From: an uncultured Eubacteriales bacterium
GTDB lineage: Bacteria > Bacillota > Clostridia > Lachnospirales > Lachnospiraceae
Assembly (NCBI GenBank): GCA_900314555.1
Contig: OMVQ01000003.1
Coordinates: 62,001 to 126,000, forward strand
Direction of reading: 5' to 3'
DNA length: 64,000 bases
Positions within the stretch are counted from its first letter, which is position 1, and every line of letters starts with the position of its first letter. Position numbers and translations under genes: made by a program. Of the stretch, positions 44,494 through 53,414 are shown one piece after another. The notes below the pieces were generated by a model. The model was not told where the DNA came from. It worked only from the letters and a program-made list of their open reading frames with translations, and made no database searches.

Positions 44494-45267
44494 ATGAGTG
44501 TTCAATTATTAGATAAAACAAGAAAAATTAATAAATTACTTCATAATTATAATTCCAGCAAGATTGTATTCAGTGACATTTGTGATGTATTAAGTGAAAT
44601 ATTGGATTCAAATGTTGTTGTTATTGCAAAAAGCGGAAAAATATTAGGAATAAGCAGATGTAATGAAATTGAACCTATAGAAACCGAGATGGGAGATAAT
44701 TCAGTAGGAACATATGTAGATAAAATGATTAACGAGAGATTGTTAGAAGTTTTATCTACTAAGGAAAATGTTAATTTAATGACTTTGGGCTTTGAATCTA
44801 ATAAAAGTAAACAATATGATGCCATAATTACTCCAATAGACATTGCTTGTGAGAGACTTGGGACTATATTTATTTATAGAATTAAGAAACCTTATGACAT
44901 AGATGATATAATATTAAGTGAATATGGAAGTGTAGTAATCGGATTAGAGATGACCAGGTCTGTAAGTGAGGAAGAAGAGGATAATTCAAGAAAACGTACA
45001 TTGTTAAATGTTGCTATTAATTCGCTATCTGAATCAGAGAAAAAAGCAGTAAGATGCGTATTAAAAGAACTTAATGGTAAAGAGGGTGTGGTAATCACCA
45101 GTAAGATTGCCGAAAGAGAGGGTATAACAAGGTCAGTATTAATAAATGCACTTAGGAAATTTGAAAGTGGAAGAATTATTGAATCACATTCTAATGGAAT
45201 GAGGGGCACTTACATAAAAGTTGTAAATGATATAGCATATGAAGTGCTTGGTATAGACAATATGTAG
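44494..45267 (+). CDS. codY: Global transcription regulator CodY
   Basis: 257 residues. The N-terminal GAF domain that binds branched-chain amino acids (LLDKTRKINKLLHNY; SNVVVIAKSGKILGI) is followed by a winged helix with SKIAEREGITRSVLINALRKF and MRGTYIKV. CodY senses GTP and branched-chain amino acids and represses stationary-phase genes in rich conditions, including motility genes in Bacillus. It lies directly upstream of the fla/che operon, a conserved arrangement, and CodY-like boxes are present there. Confidence 0.96.
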   Translation: MSVQLLDKTRKINKLLHNYNSSKIVFSDICDVLSEILDSNVVVIAKSGKILGISRCNEIEPIETEMGDNSVGTYVDKMINERLLEVLSTKENVNLMTLGFESNKSKQYDAIITPIDIACERLGTIFIYRIKKPYDIDDIILSEYGSVVIGLEMTRSVSEEEEDNSRKRTLLNVAINSLSESEKKAVRCVLKELNGKEGVVITSKIAEREGITRSVLINALRKFESGRIIESHSNGMRGTYIKVVNDIAYEVLGIDNM

Positions 45268-45399
45268 AAAATGATGTATAATATAAGATATTAAATACAA
45301 CATAAGAGTAAAAAATTACGATATGAAAATGAATGTAAAATTTTCCGATATATATCGTAATTACATATTAAATTTTAATATTTCATAAATGGATTTATG

Positions 45400-45463
45400 G
45401 ACTGTCTTGAAAGTGTAATGGATTACGGAATTAATTACATATATAATCAGGGCGGTCTTTTTA
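45400..45463 (+). terminator. Terminator after codY
   Basis: An outer 8-bp stem (45400-45407 with 45450-45457, rich in G-U pairs), an inner TGTAAT/ATTACA stem, then TTTTTATATTTT. Confidence 0.65.
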
Positions 45464-45524
45464 TATTTTATTATGTCTATGTTTTTCATATGTTTTATAT
45501 TAGACGTTAATATATAAAAATTGC

Positions 45525-45553
45525 TTGATATTTTTCTAGAATAATTTTATAAT
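45525..45553 (+). promoter_or_regulatory. Sigma-A promoter of the fla/che operon
   Basis: TTGATA (45525-45530), exactly 17 bases, TATAAT (45548-45553). Transcription near 45560 would give a 170-base leader before flgB. Confidence 0.8.
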
Positions 45554-45674
45554 AAAATGTGAGTGATTTTGTCAAAAATTGTGCAAATATGCTATATGAA
45601 TAGATTTTATTGTAATAGTTGGTTGAAGATATTGTTGTAAATGTTGCTAAGATAATATCAATGCCTTTAGTTAA

Positions 45675-45702
45675 TATTTTTAGATAATATTTTCAGATAA
45701 CT
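45675..45702 (+). promoter_or_regulatory. Two adjoining CodY-box-like sites in the flgB leader
   Basis: TATTTTCAGATAACT (45688-45702) matches the CodY consensus AATTTTCWGAAAATT at 12 of 15 positions. TATTTTTAGATAATA (45675-45689) matches at 11 and overlaps it by two bases. They lie 115-150 bases downstream of the predicted transcription start, where CodY could act as a roadblock. Confidence 0.5.
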
Positions 45703-45731
45703 GTGCATAGTAACAAAAAGGAGGTAATATA

Positions 45732-46121
45732 ATGATTAACTCTAGTATATATAATTACGTTAATGTATTAGACAAAGCCGCTGATGCATCGTGGATTCGC
45801 AATGAAGTTATAAGCAATAATATTGCAAATGTAGATACACCTAATTATAAGAGACAAGATGTTGAATTTGAATCATATCTTTTAGCACAGCTTGAAGGTG
45901 CGAATTCTTCATCGCTTAAGAAAACAGTAGCAGGTATAGATTTAGATAGCTTAACATCTACGATATATACTGATTCAAATTCATTGTTTTACAGACTTGA
46001 TGGTAATAATGTAGATATAGATACAGAGAATGTTGAATTGGCATCAAACCAGTTAAAATATCAGGCATTAATAAGCAGCATCAGTAACGAATTTAGTATG
46101 ATCAAGAGTGCAATGCAGTAG
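45732..46121 (+). CDS. flgB: Flagellar basal-body rod protein FlgB
   Basis: 129 residues with the rod-protein N-terminus RNEVISNNIANVDTPNYKRQDVEFE and a C-terminal helix (NQLKYQALISSISNEFSMIKSAM). It forms the proximal rod with FlgC. First gene of the fla/che operon, with AAAAGGAGG upstream. Confidence 0.95.
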   Translation: MINSSIYNYVNVLDKAADASWIRNEVISNNIANVDTPNYKRQDVEFESYLLAQLEGANSSSLKKTVAGIDLDSLTSTIYTDSNSLFYRLDGNNVDIDTENVELASNQLKYQALISSISNEFSMIKSAMQ

Positions 46122-46235
46122 CAGAATCAAAAACAATTTTGGATAATTAAAAATGCAATGAGGTAGAAGATTTAGAAGGATTGTGTTAATTAATATTGCA
46201 ATGCAGCAATAGAAAAATCAGAAATGGAGGATAAA

Positions 46236-46673
46236 ATGGCTTTATTTTCATCATTTGATATAAGTGCATCAGGTATGACTGCACAGAGATTAAGATCAGA
46301 TACTATTTCACAGAATTTAGCTAATGTTAATACAACAAGAACCAGTGATGGTGGCCCTTATGTAAGAAAAACAGTTGTATTTACGGAGAGACAGAGTACG
46401 CCATTTGACCAGGTACTTTTAACAACTTCAGGAAGAATGGGTAACGGAGTTAAAGTTACATCTGTTATAGAGGATACTGAGACACCTATGAATATGGTAT
46501 ATGATCCATCACATCCGGATGCTGATGAGAATGGATATGTTACATATCCAAATGTGAGTACAATAACAGAGATGACTAACTTAATTGATGCGTCAAGAGC
46601 GTATGAAGCGAATGTTACAGCATTTGATGCTGCAAAGACAATGGCTTTAAAAGGATTAGAAATTAATAAATAA
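46236..46673 (+). CDS. flgC: Flagellar basal-body rod protein FlgC
   Basis: 145 residues, with FSSFDISASGMTAQRLRSDTI, QNLANVNTTRT and the C-terminal EMTNLIDASRAYEANVTAFDA. Proximal rod component. The frame opens at ATG 46224, but that codon precedes the GGAGG (46226-46230) used for ATG 46236, five bases on. Confidence 0.95.
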   Translation: MALFSSFDISASGMTAQRLRSDTISQNLANVNTTRTSDGGPYVRKTVVFTERQSTPFDQVLLTTSGRMGNGVKVTSVIEDTETPMNMVYDPSHPDADENGYVTYPNVSTITEMTNLIDASRAYEANVTAFDAAKTMALKGLEINK

Positions 46674-46711
46674 AAAAGTATCTAAATTGTATAAAGAAAT
46701 GAGGTATAGAT

Positions 46712-47035
46712 ATGTCAGATGTAACTTCAGTTAGTAATTTGGCAACACAATATATAAATGAGGCACTCAGGCCATCAACTACAGAAACAGGTAAAACTAA
46801 TAATAAAGAAGCGTTTTCAGATTTATTATCTTCTGCAATGCAGATGATAAAAGAAACAAATGATTTATCAAATGCTGCAAATGCAGAGCAGATGAATTTT
46901 GCACTTGGATATTCAGATAATACACATGATTTAGCAATTGCCCAGCAAAAAGCAGCATTGTCATTACAGTATACAGTAGCTGTAAAGAATAAAGTGTTAG
47001 AGGCATATAAAGAGATTATGAATATGCAAATATAA
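46712..47035 (+). CDS. fliE: Flagellar hook-basal body protein FliE
   Basis: 107 residues. FSDLLSSAMQMIKETNDLSNAA and the C-terminal HDLAIAQQKAALSLQYTVAVKNKVLEAYKEIMNMQI are the FliE signature. FliE joins the rod to the MS ring. GAGG ribosome site. Confidence 0.94.
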   Translation: MSDVTSVSNLATQYINEALRPSTTETGKTNNKEAFSDLLSSAMQMIKETNDLSNAANAEQMNFALGYSDNTHDLAIAQQKAALSLQYTVAVKNKVLEAYKEIMNMQI

Positions 47036-47066
47036 TACATAATATACAGGCATTAGGAGAATTTTC

Positions 47067-48668
47067 ATGAATGAAAGGTTGAAAGCTGTCCAGAAACGAG
47101 CTGTAGATTTCTGGAATAAGTACAATAGAAAACAAAAGACGATGATGATAAGCATTACGTTAGCAGTAATTATTCTGTTAATTGTAATGGTTGTTATGTT
47201 TACAAAACCAACCTATGTTACTTTGGTAGAATGTGATTCGGCATCCACAGCATCAGATGTAAAAGATTCATTGAATGATGCAGGAATATCCTTTACTATA
47301 ACTAATAATTATGTAGTTAAAGTTAAGAGCGAGGATAAAGTAGAAGCTGAAATGGCAATTGCTACATCGGGTGTTATTGCTAAAGAATATACAATAGACC
47401 AGGCTCTTTCAGGTGGAATGAGTACAACAGAAGCTGATAAGCAGAAGCGATATAAGGCATATTTAGAGGATAGATTAAGAGTATCCTTAGAAAAATTACA
47501 ATATGTTAAAGCTGCAAGAGTACAGATTACTGTTCCAGAGAGTAAGTTAAGTGTGTTAGATTCTAAAGAAGAATCAACAGCAGCAGTTGTACTTAATCTT
47601 AAGAAAAGTATGAGCTCGGAACAGGCTGAGAATGTGGCACAGTGGATAGCTACATCACTTGGTAACGATACAATGGCTTCGGTAACTATTATTGATACAG
47701 ATGGTAATATGTTATTTAGAGGAACTGATTATACTGAAGGTGATTTCTCAGGAGGTTCAAAAAGTGAAATTCAGCAGGCTGCGATGGATTTAGTATCTAC
47801 AAATGTTAAGAAATTATTTGAAGCTGCTGAATTATATCAGTCAGTAGAAGTATCGCCACATTTGGATATGAGCTTTGATACTGTTGAAAGAACACAGATA
47901 TCATATGATACTGGAGACAGAGAGCAAGGACCGTATCTTACATCATATGAAGTTGAACAGGAGGGTTCTTCAGGAGCAAGTGGTGTTCCGGGAACTGATT
48001 CTAATGATGAGGATATAACATATAATATTCAGACTGATGAAGGTTCTTCGAGTACATATGCATTAAAAAAATATGAGTATGCAGTTAACCAGATTATAGA
48101 AAAGACAACATTAGGCAGAGGAACTATTGATTATACAGATTCAACACTTAGTATTGTAGCACGTACATATAATGTATATGAAGAAGATAAAGTAAGAAAA
48201 CAGGGATTGTTAGATGGTATCACATGGGAACAGTTCAAAGAACAGAATAGAGACAATGTACAGTTAGATGTTCCGGCAGATTTATATCAGATGGTATCGA
48301 CTGCAACAGGATTTACAACAGATAATATTACAATTCTTGCGTATAGGGTACCACAATTTGTAGATGCTGAAAGCACATCGTCAAAAGGATTTACTGATTA
48401 TCTTCCGATAATACTTGCAGTAGTAATATTTGGATTACTTGCATTTGTAGTATTTAAGAGTACAAGACCGGTTGAGGTACTTGAAACAGAACCTGAACTT
48501 TCGGTTGAAGCATTACTTGCATCTACTAAGGAGAATCAGCAGCCGGTTGAAGATATTGATTTGAATGATAAGTCAGAGACCAGAAAGGCAATAGAGAAAT
48601 TTGTTGATGAAAATCCGGAGGCGGTTGCATTATTACTTAGAAACTGGTTAGAAGATGATTGGAATTAA
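47067..48668 (+). CDS. fliF: Flagellar MS-ring protein FliF
   Basis: 533 residues with an N-terminal membrane span (about 27-47), ring-building domains (IATSGVIAKEYTID; RVSLEKLQYVKAARVQITVPE), a second span (about 445-465, LPIILAVVIFGLLAFVVF) and a C-terminal cytoplasmic tail ending in LLRNWLEDDWN that binds FliG. It forms the membrane base of the motor. Confidence 0.96.
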   Translation: MNERLKAVQKRAVDFWNKYNRKQKTMMISITLAVIILLIVMVVMFTKPTYVTLVECDSASTASDVKDSLNDAGISFTITNNYVVKVKSEDKVEAEMAIATSGVIAKEYTIDQALSGGMSTTEADKQKRYKAYLEDRLRVSLEKLQYVKAARVQITVPESKLSVLDSKEESTAAVVLNLKKSMSSEQAENVAQWIATSLGNDTMASVTIIDTDGNMLFRGTDYTEGDFSGGSKSEIQQAAMDLVSTNVKKLFEAAELYQSVEVSPHLDMSFDTVERTQISYDTGDREQGPYLTSYEVEQEGSSGASGVPGTDSNDEDITYNIQTDEGSSSTYALKKYEYAVNQIIEKTTLGRGTIDYTDSTLSIVARTYNVYEEDKVRKQGLLDGITWEQFKEQNRDNVQLDVPADLYQMVSTATGFTTDNITILAYRVPQFVDAESTSSKGFTDYLPIILAVVIFGLLAFVVFKSTRPVEVLETEPELSVEALLASTKENQQPVEDIDLNDKSETRKAIEKFVDENPEAVALLLRNWLEDDWN

Positions 48669-48687
48669 TTGAAAGGCATGGATTATT

Positions 48688-49698
48688 ATGGCAAAAAGTA
48701 ATGAAATGATGGGCATTCAGAAGGCAGCAATACTTTTGATAGCCTTAGGACCTGAGAAATCTGCGACTATATTTAAACATTTAAAAGAAGATGAAATAGA
48801 AGAACTCACACTTGAAATTGCCAATACAAGAAGTGTATCGCCACAGACTAAGGAAGAAGTTTTAGATGAATTCTATGAAGTTTGTCTTGCACAGCAATAT
48901 ATTGCTGAAGGTGGTATAGATTATGCTAAAGACTTATTAGAGAAGGCATTAGGACAGGATAAGGCTCATGATGTTATAAGTAAGCTTACTGCTTCATTAC
49001 AGGTCAGACCGTTTGAATTCATCAGAAAGACAGATGCTTCACAGCTTCTTAACTTTATACAGGATGAACATCCACAGACGATTGCACTTATCTTATCGTA
49101 TCTGCCGGCAGGACAGGCCTCGGCTGTAATTTCAGCATTACCACTTGATAAACAGGCAGATGTAGCAAGAAGAATTGCACAGATGGATAGAACATCTCCT
49201 GATGTGATTAAAGAAGTAGAACGCGTACTTGAAAGAAAGCTGGCTTCATTAGTAAATCAGGATTACACAATTGTTGGTGGTGTAGATGCCATTGTTGAAA
49301 TTCTTAATTATGTTGACAGAGGAACAGAGAAACATATTATGGAAAATCTTGAAGTTGAGGAACCTGAACTTGCAGATGAAATCAAACGTAAAATGTTCGT
49401 ATTTGAAGATATTCTTTCTCTTGATGATAAAACAATACAGCGTGTATTACGAGATGTTGACAATAATGATCTTGGAATTGCACTTAAAGGAACGAGTGAA
49501 GAAGTTCAGAATGTTATATTTAACAATTTATCAAAACGTCTTGCTGCAATGATAAGAGAGGATATGGACTTTATGGGACCTGTTCGTATGAAAGACGTTG
49601 AAGAAGCACAGCAGAAGATTGTAAATATTATTCGTAGATTAGAGGATACGGGTGAAATTATCATTGCTCGTGGTGGAGGTGACGAAATAGTTGTCTAA
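48688..49698 (+). CDS. fliG: Flagellar motor switch protein FliG
   Basis: 336 residues with MGIQKAAILLIALGPEKSA, the middle-domain EHPQTIALILSYL (EHPQT motif) and the torque-generating C-terminal part (FVFEDILSLDDKTIQRVLRDV; DFMGPVRMKDVEEAQQKIV) that interacts with MotA. It overlaps fliH by eight bases. Confidence 0.97.
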   Translation: MAKSNEMMGIQKAAILLIALGPEKSATIFKHLKEDEIEELTLEIANTRSVSPQTKEEVLDEFYEVCLAQQYIAEGGIDYAKDLLEKALGQDKAHDVISKLTASLQVRPFEFIRKTDASQLLNFIQDEHPQTIALILSYLPAGQASAVISALPLDKQADVARRIAQMDRTSPDVIKEVERVLERKLASLVNQDYTIVGGVDAIVEILNYVDRGTEKHIMENLEVEEPELADEIKRKMFVFEDILSLDDKTIQRVLRDVDNNDLGIALKGTSEEVQNVIFNNLSKRLAAMIREDMDFMGPVRMKDVEEAQQKIVNIIRRLEDTGEIIIARGGGDEIVV

Positions 49699-50497
49699 TT
49701 TAGTTAAATCCAGAAACATCGTATGTGATAGTAATGATAAAAAGATAATTGATTATAATGAACTAATTTCAGCTAAATTATCCATGATTAAGGATAACAT
49801 AAAGTATCAGCCTGAACCATTAGAAATAGTGGATGGTGTAGATGCTGATTCTGTACAGGAATTATTAGAAGATAATGCATCAGATACAATGCTTGAAAAT
49901 GCTAATGTACAGGCAGAGAGAATAATTGCAAGAGCAAATGAAGATGCAAAAGCCATTATTGAGAGAGCGAAGGAAGAATCGGATATAATAAGAGCTGACA
50001 GTGCTAATATTGGTAGAAATGAAGGTTATGAAGAAGGACATAAAAAAGCAGAGATAGAATTAGCTGCTTTAAAGAAATCTGTTGAAGATGAAAAAGTTCA
50101 GATGGAAATAGAATATAACCAGAGATTAAATGAAATGGAACCGATGCTTGTAGAGACAATACTTACAGTTTTTGAAAAGGTAACACATGTACTGGCAGAA
50201 GACAAAAAAGATTTGGTACTACAGCTAGTTAATGATGTTCTTAGTAAAACGGAAATCAGTAAAGAATTCCTTATCAGAGTTTCATCATCCGACTATAAAT
50301 TTATGCTTGACAACAGAGAAAGAATTAATGGTGTTGTTTCAAAACAGGTACAGATAGAGATAGTTGAGGATCCAACATTTAAAAAAGGTCAGTGTATGAT
50401 TGAAAGCGACAGCGGAATATATGATTGCAGTTTAGATATTCAATTAGAAAATCTTATTTCAGCAATAAAGACAATGGCATGTTTAGTAAGTGACTAG
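49691..50497 (+). CDS. fliH: Flagellar export regulator FliH
   Basis: 268 residues. A charged helical N-terminal half (ERIIARANEDAKAIIERAKEE) is followed by a GxxxG-like region and the FliH/V-ATPase E C-terminal domain (FKKGQCMIESDSGIYDCSL). It binds and regulates the ATPase FliI. Start TTG 49691, inside fliG, about ten bases after GGAGGTGA, so translation is coupled. Confidence 0.9.
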   Translation: MSNLVKSRNIVCDSNDKKIIDYNELISAKLSMIKDNIKYQPEPLEIVDGVDADSVQELLEDNASDTMLENANVQAERIIARANEDAKAIIERAKEESDIIRADSANIGRNEGYEEGHKKAEIELAALKKSVEDEKVQMEIEYNQRLNEMEPMLVETILTVFEKVTHVLAEDKKDLVLQLVNDVLSKTEISKEFLIRVSSSDYKFMLDNRERINGVVSKQVQIEIVEDPTFKKGQCMIESDSGIYDCSLDIQLENLISAIKTMACLVSD

Positions 50498-50517
50498 ATA
50501 ACAAAGGAAAGTAGCAA

Positions 50518-51828
50518 ATGGTAGTAGATACAGATAAATATCTTAAATTAATAGAAAAGACATATGTAAATAAACTTGGCAAAGTTGTCAAAATAGTTGG
50601 TCTTACAATTGAGTCAGTCGGACCAGATGCTAATCTTGGTGATGTGTGTAAGATAAAGTCAAGAGAAGACCGGGATACTTATGTTAAGGCTGAAGTAGTT
50701 GGTTTTAAAGATAAAAGGGTATTGCTTATGCCATTTGACAATATTGACGGGATTGGCCCGGGAAGTATTGTAGAGAATACCGGAAAACCATTAAAAGTAA
50801 AAGTAAGTGATGATTTGCTTGGAAATACTGTTGATGGACTAGGTGTACCACTTGATGGTTATGAAATTAAGAATTATAAGAAATATTCAGTAGAAGCAAA
50901 ACCACCAGATCCAATGTCGAGGGCAATCATAAGTGAAGTGCTTCCGTTAGGAGTTAAGGCTGTTGATGGACTTATTACCGTTGGTAAAGGACAGAGAATT
51001 GGTATATTTGCAGGAAGTGGTGTTGGAAAGAGTACATTACTTGGTATGTTTGCAAGAAATACAAAGGCAGATATAAATGTTATCGCACTTATCGGAGAAC
51101 GAGGAAGAGAGGTCAGAGAGTTCATAGAACGAGACCTTGGTGAAGAGGGTATGAAACGAAGTATAGTTGTCGTGGCAACCTCTGATAAACCGGCACTTAT
51201 CCGTAACAAAGCTGCCAAGACAGCAACCGCGATAGCTGAATATTTCAGAGATAAAGGTAAAGATGTACTTCTTATGATGGACTCTTTGACCAGATTTTCA
51301 ATGGCACAAAGAGAGATAGGCTTAGCTTCAGGTGAACCACCTGTCACAAGAGGATATCCACCAAGTGTGTATAGTGAGATGCCTAAACTCCTTGAAAGAG
51401 CCGGCAATTCATCGGTCGGTTCAATCACAGGATTGTATACAGTTCTTGTAGATGGCGATGATTTTAATGAGCCGATAACGGATACAGCAAGAGGAATCTT
51501 AGATGGACATATAATTTTATCAAGAAAACTTGGTCATAAGAATCATTATCCTGCGATTGACATTTTACAGAGTATATCGCGTGTAATGAGTTCGATTGCA
51601 AGCAGAGAGCATAAGAAGGCGGCAGGAAAACTTAAAAATGTATTAGCAACTTATAATGAAGCAGAAGATTTGATAAATATTGGAGCTTATAAAGAGGGTT
51701 CTAATAAGAATATCGATTATGCAATATCTAAAATAGACGAAGTTAATGATTTCCTGATACAGGGTGTTGATGAGAAATATAACTTTGATGATGTTGTTAA
51801 TATGCTAGAGAAGATATTTGAAGATTAA
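50518..51828 (+). CDS. fliI: Flagellum-specific export ATPase FliI
   Basis: 436 residues related to the F1 beta subunit: Walker A GSGVGKST (about 166-173), LIGERGREVREF, MMDSLTRFSMAQREIGLA and GYPPSVYSEMPKLLERAG. It forms a hexamer at the export gate and helps engage substrates. GAAAGTAG precedes the ATG. Confidence 0.97.
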   Translation: MVVDTDKYLKLIEKTYVNKLGKVVKIVGLTIESVGPDANLGDVCKIKSREDRDTYVKAEVVGFKDKRVLLMPFDNIDGIGPGSIVENTGKPLKVKVSDDLLGNTVDGLGVPLDGYEIKNYKKYSVEAKPPDPMSRAIISEVLPLGVKAVDGLITVGKGQRIGIFAGSGVGKSTLLGMFARNTKADINVIALIGERGREVREFIERDLGEEGMKRSIVVVATSDKPALIRNKAAKTATAIAEYFRDKGKDVLLMMDSLTRFSMAQREIGLASGEPPVTRGYPPSVYSEMPKLLERAGNSSVGSITGLYTVLVDGDDFNEPITDTARGILDGHIILSRKLGHKNHYPAIDILQSISRVMSSIASREHKKAAGKLKNVLATYNEAEDLINIGAYKEGSNKNIDYAISKIDEVNDFLIQGVDEKYNFDDVVNMLEKIFED

Positions 51829-51960
51829 TTTATTTATAAATATAAATAGCAAGCGAAATAGCAGGCTAAGGAATAAATATAAATTTGAACTAAAATGCTA
51901 GTGCATTAATTTAAGCAACAGATATAATATTTTAATAAATGCAAAGAGTTGAGGAAGATT

Positions 51961-52404
51961 ATGGCGAAATTTGTATATAAGATGCAAAATATTTTAGAGA
52001 TAAAGTACAAATTAGAGACTCAGGCAAAGACTGCTTATGCAGAAGCTAATAACAGACTTAACGATGAATTATTTAAGTTGCAATGCATTTATGACGATAT
52101 AAATAAATATGAAGATGAAATAAGAGAACTCAATAGCGGAACATTAGATGTAAGACGGCTCAGATGGTGTTATGAAGCTATTGAGATTAAGAAGATAGAA
52201 GCAGAAAAACAGAAAAAAGCCGTAGATAAGGCAAGAAAGGGCGTTGAATTAGCCAGGATAAAACTTAATGAAGTTATGGTGGATAGAAAGACGCATGAGA
52301 AACTTAGAGAAAAAGCATTTGAAGACTTTAAAGTTGAAATTGCCGAGGAAGAAAAGAAAGAAGTAGACGAACTGGTTAGTTTCAGTTTTAATAAATCGGA
52401 ATAG
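51961..52404 (+). CDS. fliJ: Flagellar export chaperone FliJ
   Basis: 147 residues, nearly all coiled coil (FVYKMQNILEIKYKLETQAK to the end), the FliJ pattern. It acts as the central stalk of the FliI ring. The frame opens at TTG 51949, but GAGGA follows that codon and lies just before ATG 51961. The gap after fliI is 130 bases and AT-rich. Confidence 0.88.
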   Translation: MAKFVYKMQNILEIKYKLETQAKTAYAEANNRLNDELFKLQCIYDDINKYEDEIRELNSGTLDVRRLRWCYEAIEIKKIEAEKQKKAVDKARKGVELARIKLNEVMVDRKTHEKLREKAFEDFKVEIAEEEKKEVDELVSFSFNKSE

Positions 52405-52416
52405 TGGGTGACATAT

Positions 52417-53208
52417 ATGGCAAAGAAACAGAATGATAACATAGATAATGACAATTTGAATGATATTTTAGGTGATGATGTAATTGCTAACAGTGAGCCT
52501 AAAAAGGAAAATAAACCATTATCGATATTGATAACTGCATTGATTATATTGATATGGTTAGGAATATTTGTTGCACTCATTAAATTAGATGTGGGTGGCT
52601 TCGGAAGTAAAGTATTGACACCTGTTCTGAAAGATGTTCCGGTTATTAATAAGATTTTACCTAAGTCAGCAAATAAGACATCTGATGAAGATATTCCATA
52701 TAAGAGTATTGCAGAGTGCGCAGCGTATATTAAAGAATTAGAAAGCGAATTAGCAGGATATCAACAGTCAGAAAATGATAAGGATACACAGATAGCTGAT
52801 TTACAGGCAGAGGTTGACAGACTTAAACAATTTGAGGATAATCAGGCAGAATTCGAAAAATTAAAGGCTCAATTCTATGAAGAAGTAGTGTTTGGAGATA
52901 AAGCAATTGATCCATCTAATTACATACAATACTATCAGTCTATAGATAAAGAAAATGCAGATTTGCTATATCAGAGAGCAATAGAAAAATATGCATATGA
53001 CGAACAGGTTAAAGAAAGAGCTAAATATTACAGTTCTATGAAGCCTGCAAAAGCAGCACAGATTTTCTGTGAAATGACTGGAGATTTAGATATTGTTGTA
53101 TCTTTGTTAAACAGTATGAATGCAGATGAAAGTGGTGCAATAATAGCTGCCATAAGTGATATCGATTCGGTATTTGCGGCTAAAGTAACAAAGAAATTAA
53201 TGCCTTAA
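52417..53208 (+). CDS. MotE-like protein (YlxF family, MgtE N-like domain)
   Basis: 263 residues: an acidic start, one membrane span (about 35-56, ILITALIILIWLGIFVALI), a coiled coil (AAYIKELESELAGYQQ to about 160) and a helical C-terminal domain with YYSSMKPAKAAQIFCEMTGD and LLNSMNADESGAIIAAISD, like the MgtE N domain. Genes of this type between fliJ and fliK are called motE/ylxF and are linked to stator or basal-body assembly. ATG 52417 follows GGGTGA; the frame also opens at GTG 52408. Confidence 0.78.
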   Translation: MAKKQNDNIDNDNLNDILGDDVIANSEPKKENKPLSILITALIILIWLGIFVALIKLDVGGFGSKVLTPVLKDVPVINKILPKSANKTSDEDIPYKSIAECAAYIKELESELAGYQQSENDKDTQIADLQAEVDRLKQFEDNQAEFEKLKAQFYEEVVFGDKAIDPSNYIQYYQSIDKENADLLYQRAIEKYAYDEQVKERAKYYSSMKPAKAAQIFCEMTGDLDIVVSLLNSMNADESGAIIAAISDIDSVFAAKVTKKLMP

Positions 53209-53282
53209 ATTGGTGATTATGGTAACAAAGAAATTAATTTCTTATTAAAAATGTCTCATATTTGATAAGAATTAATTATATA

Positions 53283-53361
53283 GCCGGATATTATGGAAGA
53301 TGCAAGGTATAAAGCCGTACATATAAGAAGAATCCGGCATTCTGATCGAAGATTGGTCAGA
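53283..53361 (+). other. Leader hairpins before fliK
   Basis: GCCGGAT (from 53283) pairs with ATCCGGC (ending 53338), and CTGATC pairs with GGTCAG at about 53342-53360. They lie in the 206-base gap before fliK. There is no T run, so a processing or regulatory role is more likely than termination. Confidence 0.4.
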
Positions 53362-53414
53362 CACCTAATCATTAATGAATGATTAGAGAAAATTATGATG
53401 AAAGGAGGAAGAGA

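Larger units (their letters stand above)
45268..45731 (+). other. codY-flgB intergenic region
   Basis: 464 non-coding bases. In order: an 11-bp inverted repeat (45314-45324 with 45352-45362); a weak sigma-D-like pair GAAA (45325-45328) and CCGATAT (45345-45351), 16 bases apart, in its loop; the codY terminator; a sigma-A promoter; and a leader of about 170 bases with two CodY-like sites. Confidence 0.6.

Noticed and set aside
53305-53325. Cyclic di-GMP (GEMM) riboswitch in front of fliK
   Set aside because: GATGCAAGGTATAAAGCC recalls part of the motif, but the paired P1-P3 stems and tetraloop receptor of GEMM are not present.
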